Assembly (NCBI GenBank): GCA_020086605.1
Contig: JACBWW010000004.1
Coordinates: 43,129,770 to 43,193,769, forward strand
Reading direction: 5' to 3'
DNA length: 64,000 nt
Source: Lanius collurio
Taxonomy: Eukaryota > Chordata > Aves > Passeriformes > Laniidae
Part shown: positions 25,501 through 36,306 of the stretch, piece after piece
Layout of the letters: each line of letters begins with the position of its first letter
How positions within the stretch are numbered: position 1 is the first letter of the stretch
Program-made: the position numbers and the translations under genes
Notes under the pieces: model-generated
What the model was told of the DNA's origin: nothing
Databases searched by the model: none
Seen by the model: the letters and a program-made list of their open reading frames with translations, nothing else

Positions 25501-28500
25501 AAAGAATACTTAGATGCTAAGAAAAATAGAGTACAAAAGCCACTTTTCATTTGTGTCAGCTCTGCTCTGGTGTGGCACTGAAATTTGGTTATAAAGATCA
25601 CTGATGGGAAGAGAAAGGGTTAGATTAGATGGAATGATTCTTTTACTCCCAAAACCCTCAGATTTTCAGAACATACATGAGAATTTACCATCCACAGCTG
25701 TTTTCTGAACAGGTTTTGCAAAAACAATAGAAATAACATTTTAAAAATTTGCTGCATTAGCCACAGCTGCCAGAATCAAACTGCATGGTCTTTATGTTCC
25801 AGCCTCAAAACAAGCTGAAAGAGCACATGATACATATGACCTATTCCTGCCTGATAACAATAAATCAATCCCTTCTGAGGAGATGATAAGAATCCAAGAG
25901 AGTCTAAGGCCACTTATCAGCCTGAGGAAGGGGGCAGTCTGAAAAGCAATGACTAAAAATAATTTACCCAGTTATTTGGAAATAACAAGTTTATTACCTC
26001 AATTTGAGAGCTATTAAATTTGAAAGGCATCCAATTTAAAATGTACACTATGGTAAAATATGTCTCCATCTATGGATCTGTTACTTCTAGCTGAGGCTAA
26101 CATCATCATCCCTACAAACACTCCCAGTTTTGAAGTCAGTAACAATTTTATCTCCACTAATCATTATCACAGTAAGCAAAAAAATTATGCATTTTTACTT
26201 CAGAAGCTTTTTAGAATTTGAGTTTTCCTTACCCCTCACAATCAACTATTTCAGGTCCTTCAAATGAAAAGGGATCTGTCTTGTCTGGCTCCGACTTCAT
26301 CTTGTATGTTTTTGTCAGGACTGAATTAGAAAAGTAGTCATTGGGCCCAAAGTGGAACTCTAATGAGAAAGACTGGAAGAAATTTTACGTTACCACTAAC
26401 TTTCATCTACAAAATAGTGCATCAGCATAATTATCATTAATCAAACTCTGAAAACATGAAAAAAAAAAAGGATAATTTGAATGGCAAACATATTTCAAAC
26501 TACAGCAGAAGCAGAAAATTAGGAATGTCAATGAATTTCAAACATAGCAAGAAGCTACAACAACCTTGGCTTAGATTTAAACAGGTAATTAGTACATTTC
26601 ATTCACTTTCACATATAGAACTGCTGTCTTAAAAGCAACCTTAGAAATAAGTATTTTGAGAAAAGTCTTAATTTCATTTCCTATGGAAGTCTCTCATCAT
26701 CCTTGCACTAGGGGTGAAGGAGTTGTTATTCTGAAGTCATTTTAACATTAGAACAATACCACGTGGTTCCATTGCTCCCCCAAGTCTGATCAATACCATG
26801 ATCTTAAGAGAGTGAATCAGATTTTATATCCAGTTAAAGCACAATTTAGATTGCAGGAGTCTATTTAAATAGCACTCCATCAGGAACCAGAGGGTTTTTT
26901 TCCATTTGATAATAGAATATTCTGCAAAAGAATACTGACTTCATAAACTGAATCCTATAACCAGCATGTCTCAACAGGTTACAGCTTGAAGCAGGTGCTT
27001 CTAGTTATGTTTGAACCTCCTCTGGCACCCAAAAACTGTCTGCAGAGATTCAGTTTCTGACATGGAGAAAGGCTCCCGTTACAGAAAACCACAGCATCTA
27101 CAATGCATCAATTTTCAAATCTGTAAAGCTTTCTCAACTGCTTGCACAATGCTATATATGCTCACTTTGCACTCAGGATCAACTATGAACTTTTTAAAGT
27201 AAACCAAAACTCTAGCTGTCTTGGAACAGGGGAAACAATAAAGGATAAAGGTTTTTGGCAGCATGGAGGGGAAAAAGCTAGCAGGTCAGTTCAGCACAAC
27301 AGAAGGACTGAAAGCCAAAGCTCCCAACATCACTGCCCAGCCACAGCATGTGTAACAGTTACCTTAAATATTTTATTTACTCCTCCAGTATTAGCCCTAA
27401 TCTGCACACAAAACATATTACATAACTGCCAAAAGATTGGCCCTGAATATACTTCCCCAGGCATTCTTCACACTCAGGCCAGAAAACTGTCTGTTATCAC
27501 CAAGGAGGATGCCTTGCCATTCTCTTTTTCAAGGCTATTCATGCACAGACAAGATAAATAACTCAGGACAACAGCTTCTTCATCAAAGATATTTATCCCT
27601 CACTCATCTCCCAAAGGCCCCTTAATCTTCCTAAGACCCCATGAATCTCCTCACATGACTCAAATCTGCAAAGAGAGTGGTCAAGGAGTGATGGAAACCA
27701 ATGGCAACAGCAGCCTTCCCAACGCCTGTGCTCACTGCTTAAGGACAGGAAGCCACTGGCAGTACACTGGAATGTCTGTGTTTGACCTCATATTGCCTAT
27801 TTCAGCTTTACTCCCCTTTAAAGCAATTCAAGGGAGCTGCATGGTTTGGAGACTGTCTTCAGCGAAGGCTAATCTCTCTCTGGCAAACATGCTCAAGGGA
27901 AGAGTTACAAACTTAGCTTATCCACTACCAGTGACGAACATCATACCCAAATAATCCCATAAACCATCACTGGGGCTATAAATAACCAACCAGTGGCACT
28001 ACTTTGCATGCAGGATCCCAAGGCCTAGTAAGACAAAAATATCTGCACAGACTGCATTTCAGCATTTCATTGTATACCTGCTAATTAGAAGGCAAGAAGC
28101 TTCAAGCTTCACATAGTATTTGAAGTGTTGTAATAACCTTTCCAGTACTCTCTATTAGGACATTTCTGGGGCTTTTTTTATCAGCTATGTTTCCATGAAG
28201 TTCAAAAAAAGAAAACTTCCTTTTTTTAAGCTATTTCAGTTATACCCAGATGCATCATCCAGATCTGAATATGCTAGCTAAGAATCCTGATGTCCAAATA
28301 CATATGTAAATAGAAATTATAATTATAAAACACATGTAAGTTTATCAAGATGATTATAAATAAGTAAAAGCAAATAGTAATGGAATCATTTATGCTTCAT
28401 GGAGATAAAAGCTTCTATGTGCAGGCCATAACAAACAGGACTTTGAAGCACTTTAACTGCAGTCAGGTAAATCTACTTTTGGAGTACCATAACTACAGTT

Positions 28501-31500
28501 AATTGTTTTGGGTCAACAGTAAATCAGAAAATTCCTAATTATCATGTATTTCTTCAGCAGCAAAACCTAATTCCCAGCAGAATTAGTGCATCTGTGACAC
28601 ACTGGTAACGTGGAATTCTTACAGTACAAAGCTACCACTGCTGCACCAGTTTTCAACAGAGAATTGCAGATAAGACAGTGACACAGCTGCAGAACAGGTT
28701 TCACTCAAGAAGTTAGGAACACATCCTTTGTCTCCAAATACAGAAGGGACATGGAATTTGTCCGCCTTCCATTACTGGATTTAATGTAGCACTGGAATGG
28801 AACCTATTTACAGAAAAATGCTGTCAAAAGGTTACGAACAGTGCAAGATCAGATAAATCCCTTGTTTTCAGAGTTCTCCAACTTAAGGTACTGTAAAACA
28901 AAGCTGAATGAGAACATAAAAATGATGTAGGCAAAAAAAGTATTCCCATCTCGTCCAGATGCCACTGAATAGATATGCCTCAAGATAAAAACAGCCAGCT
29001 TCTTAGAACACCTTACTTTGTGCTGAGACAATTTCATTTTCTTCATAAAACTCATATCCTCTCCTTAAGCCCAGCAATCTTTAAAAACTTAATTCTCAGT
29101 TTTCCTCTGCCATGCTACTTTCTTGCCTATTATGACCTCAAGTGTTTCAGTACTAGTAGAAGGAAAAACAATAAGGGCTAAATAACAAAATGCAAAAAAC
29201 TCCAACTTTTTATTACCCTTTAACAACTATTCTGAGAAAGTACTTCCATCTTTCTTATGGGACTCTTCAATGAAGCATTTATATCAGACACTGTCAGAAG
29301 ATTGTAACTCCATAAGGCAAAACAAAAAGTACCAAATATAAGAAAAAAGCCACAATGATAAAATTTAAAGAAAGTATGTATAGGCTCCAATTCAATCCTT
29401 CTCTCTGTCTCCCCCTTAAAGAGAGTTCAAGGAATAAGTATAGTCTACATAAACTGAATAAGCGGCAGAACAACTTTTTTTCAACAAACACAGAGTCTGT
29501 TTCTGTACATCAAACTTAAACAAGAAAAGAATTTCCAAAAATAAGTAGTTGTACTTTAAGAAATACTACACTTTTAAAGTGCTAATATATTTTCATTTCT
29601 TTTCAACAGGTACAGTACTCATAATCATTGTTTTTGATTAGTATTACCAAGTCACATCTCCTCATTTGATAAAATATTTGATACCCGGAATTTTCCCCAC
29701 AATTCATTTTCAAATCAAAAGCAGCCATGTAATTGTATTACTAAGAGCAGCTACACTTGAATTTGAGAGAGAAAAAGAAAGCAAAAACTAGACAGAATTG
29801 GGCCAAAATTTTAATCTAGAAACTACATTAATGTCAGAGCTGTCCAGGCTAAGAATGAAAGAGCAGAGTCAGGAAAGCTGAAGATAAATCTTTACATGGC
29901 AAAGCATGAAAATATTAGCTTAGAAAGAAACCTCACACACACACACACAATACAGCCAAAGAGAGCTGAATGAATATTTTGGAATGCTGTTCACTTCATT
30001 ACTACAATCTTCATGAGAAACAAGCAAAGAAAACTCACCATAGGCTGCCCTGGTTCAGAAAACTTAACTTTAATATCTTGCAGATGTTTCAAGATAGGTT
30101 CATCATATTCCTAAGCACAAAAAAAGTAAAATCTAATTCAGCAGGCAATATTTAGAAGAGCCTCTCCTAAGCAAAACCCAAAGCCTGTAACTAATTCAAC
30201 ATTTCAGCTGAAGTAAAGATTTGGATCTAAATTTCTTAATCATGCTGCAAACACTATGTGCCAAATTCTCAATCATTAGGCCTTGTCTTCAGTAAACAAA
30301 GCTGCCAGGATGGATTACTGAAGATACAGTAACTTCATTCAGGGTATTTACTGCCAGTGAGATTCACAGGAAGACACTCCAGGGAATTCCTCTTTAACAG
30401 CATTAAAGCAATTAATACAAGTGTAGGCGTAACTACATAAGCTATTTAACATTAATTCAACCAATCCACAGGTATTCCTACAACATCCTTGCCAAAAGAA
30501 TCCTTTATGGACTAAACTAAAAACGCTTGTCCAACATTAGCCTTTCAAGCATCTTCAGGGATTCCACAGACTCAGAAGATTTGGGGTGTCACACACATTC
30601 CACGAGAACTGATTGACTACTAATGGGAGAAGCAGCAATTCATGTAACACAACAGAAGTAGCTCATTTCAGAGCAGAAACTTACTTGAACTAATTCACTT
30701 AGCATATCTACATTCCTAAAGATAGTAAACCAGAAGTCTGGAATTCCTTTGACATTTGTCTCTTCTGCTTTTTCGTCTATTACCACTGCATTTTTCAGGT
30801 CTCCCTGGGAAAGAAATACAGAAACAGCTGAGAAATTAAATTGTGACTTTTTAGTATATTTAATAAACTGAGACAGAAGTACAATACAATTTCTATCTCT
30901 GAAGCTGTGCTTAAGGAACATTTGAAATCTACTTTTTTTGCCTCTGTAAATGAAGTTAAGGGATACAAGGTTTATTTATGCAACTAAACATATGCATTTT
31001 TATTTGGATATACTTTTAATTAATTTGAAATTCTTCTATATTAAAACTAAATAGACCAAGTGTCTGCTTCACTGATTTGACAAACAGAAATAATTAAAAC
31101 ACTTTCTATCTTTCTATAGAGAAAAAAATATAAATGCATTTCTATTTTTCTATTAATCTCATTTCTGTAGCTCCATAAGCCATCTACAGCATTTCATCTA
31201 AATATTTAAAATTTAATGTTGCCCTCTGAAATGCTGTTTCAGCTTCCCAATTTTGCAGAATACTTGTAAAGTTGTCTTTCATGGGTATTTTTCATTATTA
31301 TGCTGTGTCCAATTCTACTGTTTTGGGAAACAGGATGCCCTCCACGTAACTGATGTCAAATGCTATAAATAGAAGAATGACTAAGTCATTTCTCAATCCC
31401 AAACAACTCTGGAAATTGGGAGTGTCAATTAGTTGCATTGCACCTTTCCTTTTACACCACTAGATAGCAGCAGATATTTAAGATAGTTTTGGCCATTACT

Positions 31501-34500
31501 TGGGTTATGATGAGCTAAGAATATGAAGCTGCAGTTTACTTCCCATCCAGATATTTTTCTGGTTTTATTGTGTGGAATTTGGCCTGTCAATCCCGTTACA
31601 CAGAGCCTAAGGAATGTTTTTTGCTCATGCACATGGAGTACTGTGTCATGCTAAATCTCAGGAGATCAGTAAAAACAAAGAGAACAATTCACTTCGAATA
31701 TAGTACAGCATTCAAAAAAAAAAAAAAACAGAAGAAATTTGACTAGGGAAAAAATGCAAAGAACACCTGACAGAATAGCAAAGAGTTTTCTAAGTAGGTC
31801 GCTTTTCTGAGACAAAACCTGAGCACACATCTCCAGAAATGATGCTGGGAAAGTAACAGGCAGCCTACAGACTATATTATGCCTCCTAAATCTAGACAGC
31901 TCCTACACAATAGACAAGTAGGAATCCACTAGCCAGCACACATTTTATTAGCTCTATGACTGTGTGACAAGTGTCCCCCAAAATAACGGGGACAGGCAGA
32001 GAAACAACCAGCCTTTTATCATCTTGGGGTTTCATGTAGCACTGGAATGGAACCCATTAGCAGGAAGATGCTGTTAACAGGTTACGAACAGTGCCAACAA
32101 AGGTAACTCCTCGATTCCCTCAAGCCACAGCTCTTTTGAAAAGACTGCACTAAAAGTTCAGAAGCTTTCACTGGACATAACAGTGTATCCATCACAAGAA
32201 CATCACTGACACAAAAGTTGAGTCTTTCTATGGCAAGAACAGGATTTTAACTCTGACAATCTGATATATCCCTAGTTTATGACCCAGCTTGTACTCACAG
32301 CCAGTTTTTCTTCTTCCTCATTTTCACTGTGCCATTCTGACTCTGCATCTGTAGGTTCAGCTTCCCCATTAATGAACTCTCTTCTCTGTGTTAAAAAAAA
32401 TCAAGAACATAATTGAAGATGTAAAACTATATATATATGCAACCAGGACTGACAAGAACAAAGAAATAAAAATTATGTACATAGTTGTCCCACCTTATCA
32501 AAAAGAGGTTGATAGAGTGCTGCATATTTTCTCTCTAAATCATGTACTTCTTCATAGAATTTAGCTTCTATATGGGCACATTTCACCTGGAGCTTTTTCA
32601 AGGCATCAATTCTTCTTATCACTGCTTTTGGAAAACTAAAACCCAAAATTATTTAAGGTTAAAACTTAGTAGCCTCACCATTATTTCACATATTACTGCG
32701 AAATAAGCTGCTTATAACTATGTGTAATTTTTAAACAAAAGACTTATGTCAAACATACACGTTTCTCCAAAACCTATTTCAAAAAGTTGAAAGAATCCTC
32801 TCCTACCCAAGTTGTTCTCAAAGGTGTTATCTTCTGTTCCATTCCCTGGGGCCACCACCCTCCCCGTGTAGTTCAGAGATCTGAAATTAATACCTTTGTT
32901 TACACCTAAACTTTGAGACTACATTTGTGTTGACCCATGTATGAAAAATAAGAACTGTGTATTCTACAGGGAAAGCTTTGATTCACTGGTCACACTCAGA
33001 AAGCACATATTGCCCATGTGCACTTTAAATTATCAAACTCTTAGATACAGTTATGTAAAAGAACTCTTGGTAGAACTTATGTTTTTCCTAAAAAGAGGTC
33101 TATGGCCAGCTATTCTCAGTCAAGAAATAAAAGCATAAGTATTTACTAAAGGCAGTATTTAAATCTACTTTACAGTCAATATAAAACCAAGCTTCAAACT
33201 AGTGACATACAGGTCCTGGTCCTGAACTTTTCATTATACCTGGACAGCAATCTTACAGAAATCACCAATCAGTGCAGCACATGCCCTGTCAGAATAAGAG
33301 TCACAGAAGGAAACAAAGGAGGGGAGGGGACTTATTCCTAACCAAAACAATAATGGCCACAGCAAATACTGAACTGGACAAAATTTTGCTTGCAATTTTG
33401 CATAAGCTAAAACTTCACTCTTCCTTCCAGAAGTAAGCCACTATTAATCATGGGTTAAGTAAACCATTTTTCTTAGTGAATCATTTATTCTAATTTCCTA
33501 CCTCAATTACACAATAACAATATTCTATCATGCTTTCAGTCTTGCAAGAATTTTATTGTGCTCAGTACTTACGTTTCAATGTAACTTGAAGGAGTAAGTG
33601 ATGTGTTGTCAAGACGTTCCTGAAGAGCTGCAAGGACTTGTGGATTTTGCATCACTTGGTCTGCCAGCTTTTCTATGAAGACAGAAAACCACTTTCAAAC
33701 AAATTTGCATAGATTTATAGTACTTTTGTCTTACGGTGCCTTACAGCAGTCACAGTAAAAATACTCATTATTTTCACACCTCAAATAACACCACTGTAGT
33801 TAACTAATAACACAAACAATTACTTCAGGACCAGATTTCAGGAATATAAAGTTGGATCATGATAGAAAAAGCACTTTTCTCTTTGCAAATCTACAGTTGC
33901 TTTTACAAGCAAGTAGTACATTGCCAACACAAACAAATTTCCTGTTTTCCCTTTATGTAAGAAAGTGCAAAACAGGAGTTTCTCTATCCTTCCTCTATAT
34001 TAGCTGTACCTGAAAAGCCACACATAAATTTGCAAGGGCAGAATCACTGAATTACACTTCCAAGACATGTTTTCAGCTAGTGTGACTCCCGAGAAAATCC
34101 TGCCAACTACTTTGTGTACTGGACAAAAAAGCAGAACAGCACTGTAACCTTGACAACTACTAATTTTTACACCAATATGATTTTACAATCTGTAAGACTC
34201 CCCAGTCAGCACAGCACTTCACAGAAGATTATTTTTACAGGAGGTCAGATGTAAAATGCTTCTGGTTAGGATTTAAAAACCCTTACAATAACCACACACA
34301 GTGTCATGGTAGGAAGACTTTTGCTTTTTACATCTTTCCATTCTTTCTCGGCACTCTTTTCCCCAGACATTAAAAACCCAATAAATTGCATAGAACTAAC
34401 ATTGTGAAGCTTTTATATGCTTGCATTTGTGTATTGCTTTGTTTTTCTCATTCGTTTGGGGTTTTGTTGTTGTTTTTTATCAATCCAACTTGACCATAAG

Positions 34501-36288
34501 AATTATTCAATGACGTCTAACAGTTCTCATGTGACTTCCAATTGCCAGTCACAAAGCATTTTTTAAAAAAAAAATAAACAGGTAATGAAGGAACCCTAAA
34601 GAACATTCAGTGATCCCATATACAAAACAAATTTCACTATAACTCACAAATTTGAGTATTTGTAGAAATAATGGCACTGTAGCTTTTCTGTACACTAAAG
34701 TATTAATTTGAAAAACACTATTCAACAGTTATCTGTAGACCTTGCTACTGGAAAACAAAAACTTCCAAGAGGACATATTATAAAGATGCATTTTCTGAGA
34801 AACAAGACACTAAAGAACTAGCACCCAAAGGTGACAGTTCATTTTGATAATTATGACAACAAAAACCACATGTTGTTACAAGTCAGTCTTTGCAGGCCTT
34901 ATTCCAAGTGTCTAGTGGGACATTTGGTGCAATGGCAAAGCATCACAGTCACAACACATACAAAAATACAGCTTCACTCTCGTTCTGGCTGCAATAAACA
35001 TGGAAAACATCAGAAAGTGAACAGGTAGCCAAAAAAACATTGTTTTGCTTTCATCTGTGAACACACCTTCAGTTTCAACTGTAAAGGCTTATTCCACTTC
35101 TGTAACATTACCTACTGCTATGTATTTCTTACCTTTTTTGTTGCTTGCATTTTTAGCAGCCTCCAGGGAATCTGAAGCAGTATCTTCTGTTTTACTAAAA
35201 GAATTCAAAAGGTAACATATTAAAATAGCATCACATTACAAAAATGTTAACATTTAAGACAAAGTTATTCTGAATTTTCAATTTATTACAGACATGTTAT
35301 ATAGGCAAGTATGCCAATAAAAGACATATTTATGTCTTCAAACTTGTGAAAAATCAAAGGGTTGGATATGAAACTAGATCTCCAAAGATGAATAGGATGC
35401 AATGGCAAGGAAAGGTAAGGCCAAAAAAAAGAAAAACAAACCAACCTCAAAAGAAAAACCTTTGACAGATAAATTCATCTCATTAGGTGAATGGGTGGCC
35501 ATTCATGTGTATGATTCAGTCCATGAATCATGTGGCCATTCACTCTGCACAGGAAAATGTTATTATTCACAAATGAAAATATGAGACACTTTTAGTGTAA
35601 GCGATGAAGAAAAACAGAGTATGCAGGTACAAAAGGAAGATGAACAAAAAGATAAAAGCTCCGTTTCAAACATCTCTAACAAGTTGTTTTGATTGAAAAA
35701 TTCTCTTCTACTCAAAAAGAGCGGAGATGCTCTCCCCATCTCCCCACTGACGCGTCTTCCATCACACTTCATGTGCTCAAGGGAGAGGGCCCAGCATGAG
35801 TCAACAGCCAGCCTGCATTCCCTGTGCTCCCTGCCAGTTTAGAGGTCACAAAATGCACACTGGATATTGCTGAAATTAACCCTAACTCACACACAAAACC
35901 AGAAGAGATATCACATTTACAAATGGGTATTATCAGGTACTGGACAGACCAGCTTATCCAGCACTGCAAGCCTCAGAAGAGCAGCAGCACATATGGATTT
36001 GCAGCAGTTGCATAAAAATACTGTACGTTCAAAAAATACTACATAAACTAGAAAAAAAAGGTGCCTTTTGCATGCTTAAATTAAACAGATTAGAGAAACA
36101 CCAAGGCTCTTCAGTTCTTTAGAGCATTTAGAAAAATATTACCATTCTGTTCTTATCCAAGTTTAGTAATCCACTCTTCACAAGTTAAAAAAAAAACAAA
36201 GACCTCTCCTGAAGAACACCAGATACACAGCTGGCTCTATCTCGATTTAATTTCAGGAAAACAGTCCAACATACCTGTTATCTGCCAT
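13483..36288 (-). CDS. NAP1L4: Nucleosome assembly protein 1-like 4 (whole CDS span, 14 exons)
   Basis: NAP-family histone chaperone that binds H2A-H2B (and linker) histones and shuttles between cytoplasm and nucleus. Fourteen coding exons on the minus strand join without frame break: 36275-36288, 35133-35194, 33573-33672, 32494-32635, 32299-32385, 30685-30804, 30039-30110, 26233-26372, 24221-24366, 22354-22376, 21604-21723, 21280-21309, 19998-20054 and 13483-13521. They total 1152 nt, giving 383 residues, close to the longer human isoform as I recall it. The NAP fold spans roughly residues 60-345, with the family signatures FWFTIFRNVDMLSELVQ and FEGPEIVDCEG. A basic patch IKKKQKHKGRG (about 262-272) is a likely NLS, residues about 336-371 form an acidic tail, and the protein ends CKQQ. 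NAP1L4 rather than NAP1L1 is supported by the match to recalled human NAP1L4 throughout and by the CARS1 neighbour. Confidence 0.97.
13522..19997 (-). other. NAP1L4: NAP1L4 last intron (6.5 kb)
   Basis: AT-rich intron between the acidic-tail exon and the CKQQ exon. I see no further exon, no recognisable transposable element and no RNA gene. Open frames within it are under 115 codons and have no recognisable domain. Confidence 0.6.
19998..20054 (-). CDS. NAP1L4: NAP1L4 acidic-tail exon B
   Basis: 57 nt, phase 0 at both ends, encoding E-L-E-G-E-E-E-G-E-E-E-E-D-A-E-S-D-P-K. A CATAG acceptor is followed by GAGTTGG, and the donor is AAG|GTAAGG. This is the acidic C-terminal segment that contacts histones. 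Reading through the donor gives Val-Arg-Thr-Ser-Tyr-Ala-stop, a possible shorter isoform (compare the human ...NPKV form). Confidence 0.95.
21280..21309 (-). CDS. NAP1L4: NAP1L4 acidic-tail exon A (30 nt)
   Basis: Small 30-nt exon, phase 0/0, encoding F-E-E-D-E-E-G-E-E-E between a TTTTTCAG acceptor and a GTGAGA donor. It corresponds to the human FEEGEEGEEE segment as I recall it. Skipping it would keep the frame and shorten the acidic tail by ten residues. Confidence 0.94.
21604..21723 (-). CDS. NAP1L4: NAP1L4 exon, end of NAP fold
   Basis: 40 codons, phase 0/0, from DEDSEFTLAADFEIG through FFRERIVPRAVLYFTGEA to IEDDDN. It has a CTTACAG acceptor and a GTATGT donor. This is the highly conserved C-terminal part of the NAP fold leading into the acidic tail. 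Confidence 0.97.
22354..22376 (-). CDS. NAP1L4: NAP1L4 23-nt microexon
   Basis: Acceptor TTTTTGCAG, then TG TCT GGT GAT GGA GAG TCA TTG, then donor GTAAGT. It completes a Val codon started by the previous exon and encodes V-S-G-D-G-E-S-L, matching the ASGDGESL linker recalled from human NAP1L4. With 23 nt, skipping it would shift the frame, so its inclusion is required. Confidence 0.92.
22377..24220 (-). other. NAP1L4: NAP1L4 intron containing a CR1 fragment
   Basis: The intron between the microexon and the basic-patch exon holds the CR1 fragment at 23322-23610. Nothing else in it is recognised. Confidence 0.6.
23322..23610 (-). mobile_element. CR1-type LINE fragment
   Basis: The plus strand reads 'caatggtttgggctggaagg', 'cttctctgggcaagctgttc', 'aatttcttcctaatagc' and 'tcactacatgcccttgcaaa', the reverse-complemented CR1 3' region. 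It is in minus orientation (the same sense as NAP1L4), truncated and well diverged, with small deletions relative to the copy at 9.7 kb. Confidence 0.92.
24221..24366 (-). CDS. NAP1L4: NAP1L4 exon with basic NLS-like patch
   Basis: 146 nt, with 1 nt completing a Gly codon, 48 codons and 1 nt carried forward. It begins CTIDWKKGKNVTVKT, runs through IKKKQKHKGRGTVRTITKQV and ends FFNFFSPIK. The lysine-rich stretch is the likely nuclear localisation signal in the NAP beta-hairpin region. CTCTAG acceptor, GTAAGC donor. Confidence 0.97.
26233..26372 (-). CDS. NAP1L4: NAP1L4 exon, core NAP domain
   Basis: 140 nt encoding SFSLEFHFGPNDYF, then the TKTYKMKSEPDK region, ending FEGPEIVDCEG with a split Gly codon. 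A nearer AG (giving only EFHF...) also exists, but the TTCTTCCAG acceptor restores the SFxLEF residues and the phase, so I chose it. GTAAGG donor. Confidence 0.96.
26373..30038 (-). other. NAP1L4: NAP1L4 intron (3.7 kb) with repeat copy 1
   Basis: No exon is recognised inside. It contains the first copy of the paired unidentified repeat at 28729-28844 and a short (CA)n run at about 29933-29948. Confidence 0.55.
28729..28844. repeat. Unidentified dispersed or duplicated sequence, copy 1
   Basis: The last 61 bp (28784-28844) align without gaps to 32034-32094 with 54 of 61 identities, including exact GTAGCACTGGAATGGAAC and GGTTACGAACAGTGC blocks. Weaker similarity extends left to a TGTCTCC...GGGACA half-hairpin at 28729-28751. 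The family is not recognised. Confidence 0.75.
30039..30110 (-). CDS. NAP1L4: NAP1L4 exon, NAP domain
   Basis: 24 codons, phase 0/0: EYDEPILKHLQDI, then KVKFSEPGQPM. GTGCTTAG acceptor and GTGAGT donor. It matches human NAP1L4 with one recalled difference (D to E before PGQPM). Confidence 0.97.
30685..30804 (-). CDS. NAP1L4: NAP1L4 exon with FWFTIFRNVDMLSELVQ
   Basis: 40 codons, phase 0/0. A variable acidic/lysine linker (GDLKNAVVIDEKAEETN) precedes VKGIPDFWFTIFRNVDM and LSELVQ, the strongest NAP-family signature. TTTCCCAG acceptor, GTAAGT donor. Confidence 0.98.
31972..32094. repeat. Unidentified dispersed or duplicated sequence, copy 2
   Basis: Partner of the sequence at 28729-28844, in the same orientation. 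It starts with a perfect 7-bp inverted repeat, TGTCCCC (31972-31978) and GGGGACA (31988-31994), around a 9-nt loop. It ends with the 61-bp block 32034-32094 that is 54/61 identical to copy 1. Confidence 0.75.
32299..32385 (-). CDS. NAP1L4: NAP1L4 exon, acidic linker
   Basis: 29 codons, phase 0/0, from RREFINGEAEPTDAE to SEWHSENEEEEKLA. AACACAG acceptor, GTGAGT donor. The glutamate-rich end is the flexible accessory segment seen in NAP1-like proteins. Confidence 0.97.
32494..32635 (-). CDS. NAP1L4: NAP1L4 exon, NAP dimerisation helix region
   Basis: 142 nt (1 nt completing Thr, then 47 codons): FPKAVIRRIDALKKLQVKC, then AHIEAKFYEEVHDLERKY and AALYQPLFDK. This belongs to the long helix used for NAP dimerisation. 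The donor is AAG|GTGGGA, weaker than the other donors in this gene. Confidence 0.97.
33573..33672 (-). CDS. NAP1L4: NAP1L4 exon, start of NAP fold
   Basis: 100 nt: 2 nt completing Glu, KLADQVMQNPQVLAALQERL, then DNTSLTPSSYIE and the first two bases of Thr. TTCATAG acceptor, GTAAGT donor. Confidence 0.97.
33673..35132 (-). other. NAP1L4: NAP1L4 intron (1.5 kb)
   Basis: AT-rich intron; I see no exon or transposable element in it. Confidence 0.55.
35133..35194 (-). CDS. NAP1L4: NAP1L4 second coding exon
   Basis: 62 nt: 1 nt completing Ser, KTEDTASDSLEAAKNASNKK, and 1 nt of the next Glu codon. CTTTTAG acceptor and GTAAGA donor. This N-terminal tail is less conserved than the fold. Confidence 0.95.
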
Positions 36289-36306
36289 CTGTGTGCCTGT
36301 ATCCAC
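36275..36306 (-). CDS. NAP1L4: NAP1L4 first coding exon (start codon)
   Basis: Short exon with acceptor TTGCAG and donor GTATGT. ATG at 36288-36286 begins M-A-D-N-S, matching the MADxS start of human NAP1L4. The start context ACACAGATGG has G at +4 but C at -3. The bases 36289-36306 are 5'UTR. Confidence 0.93.

Noticed and set aside
26360..26366. Alternative acceptor CATTAG for the NAP1L4 SFSLEF exon
   Set aside because: Using it would drop SFSLE and break the phase with the preceding exon; the TTCCAG acceptor at 26373-26374 fits both.
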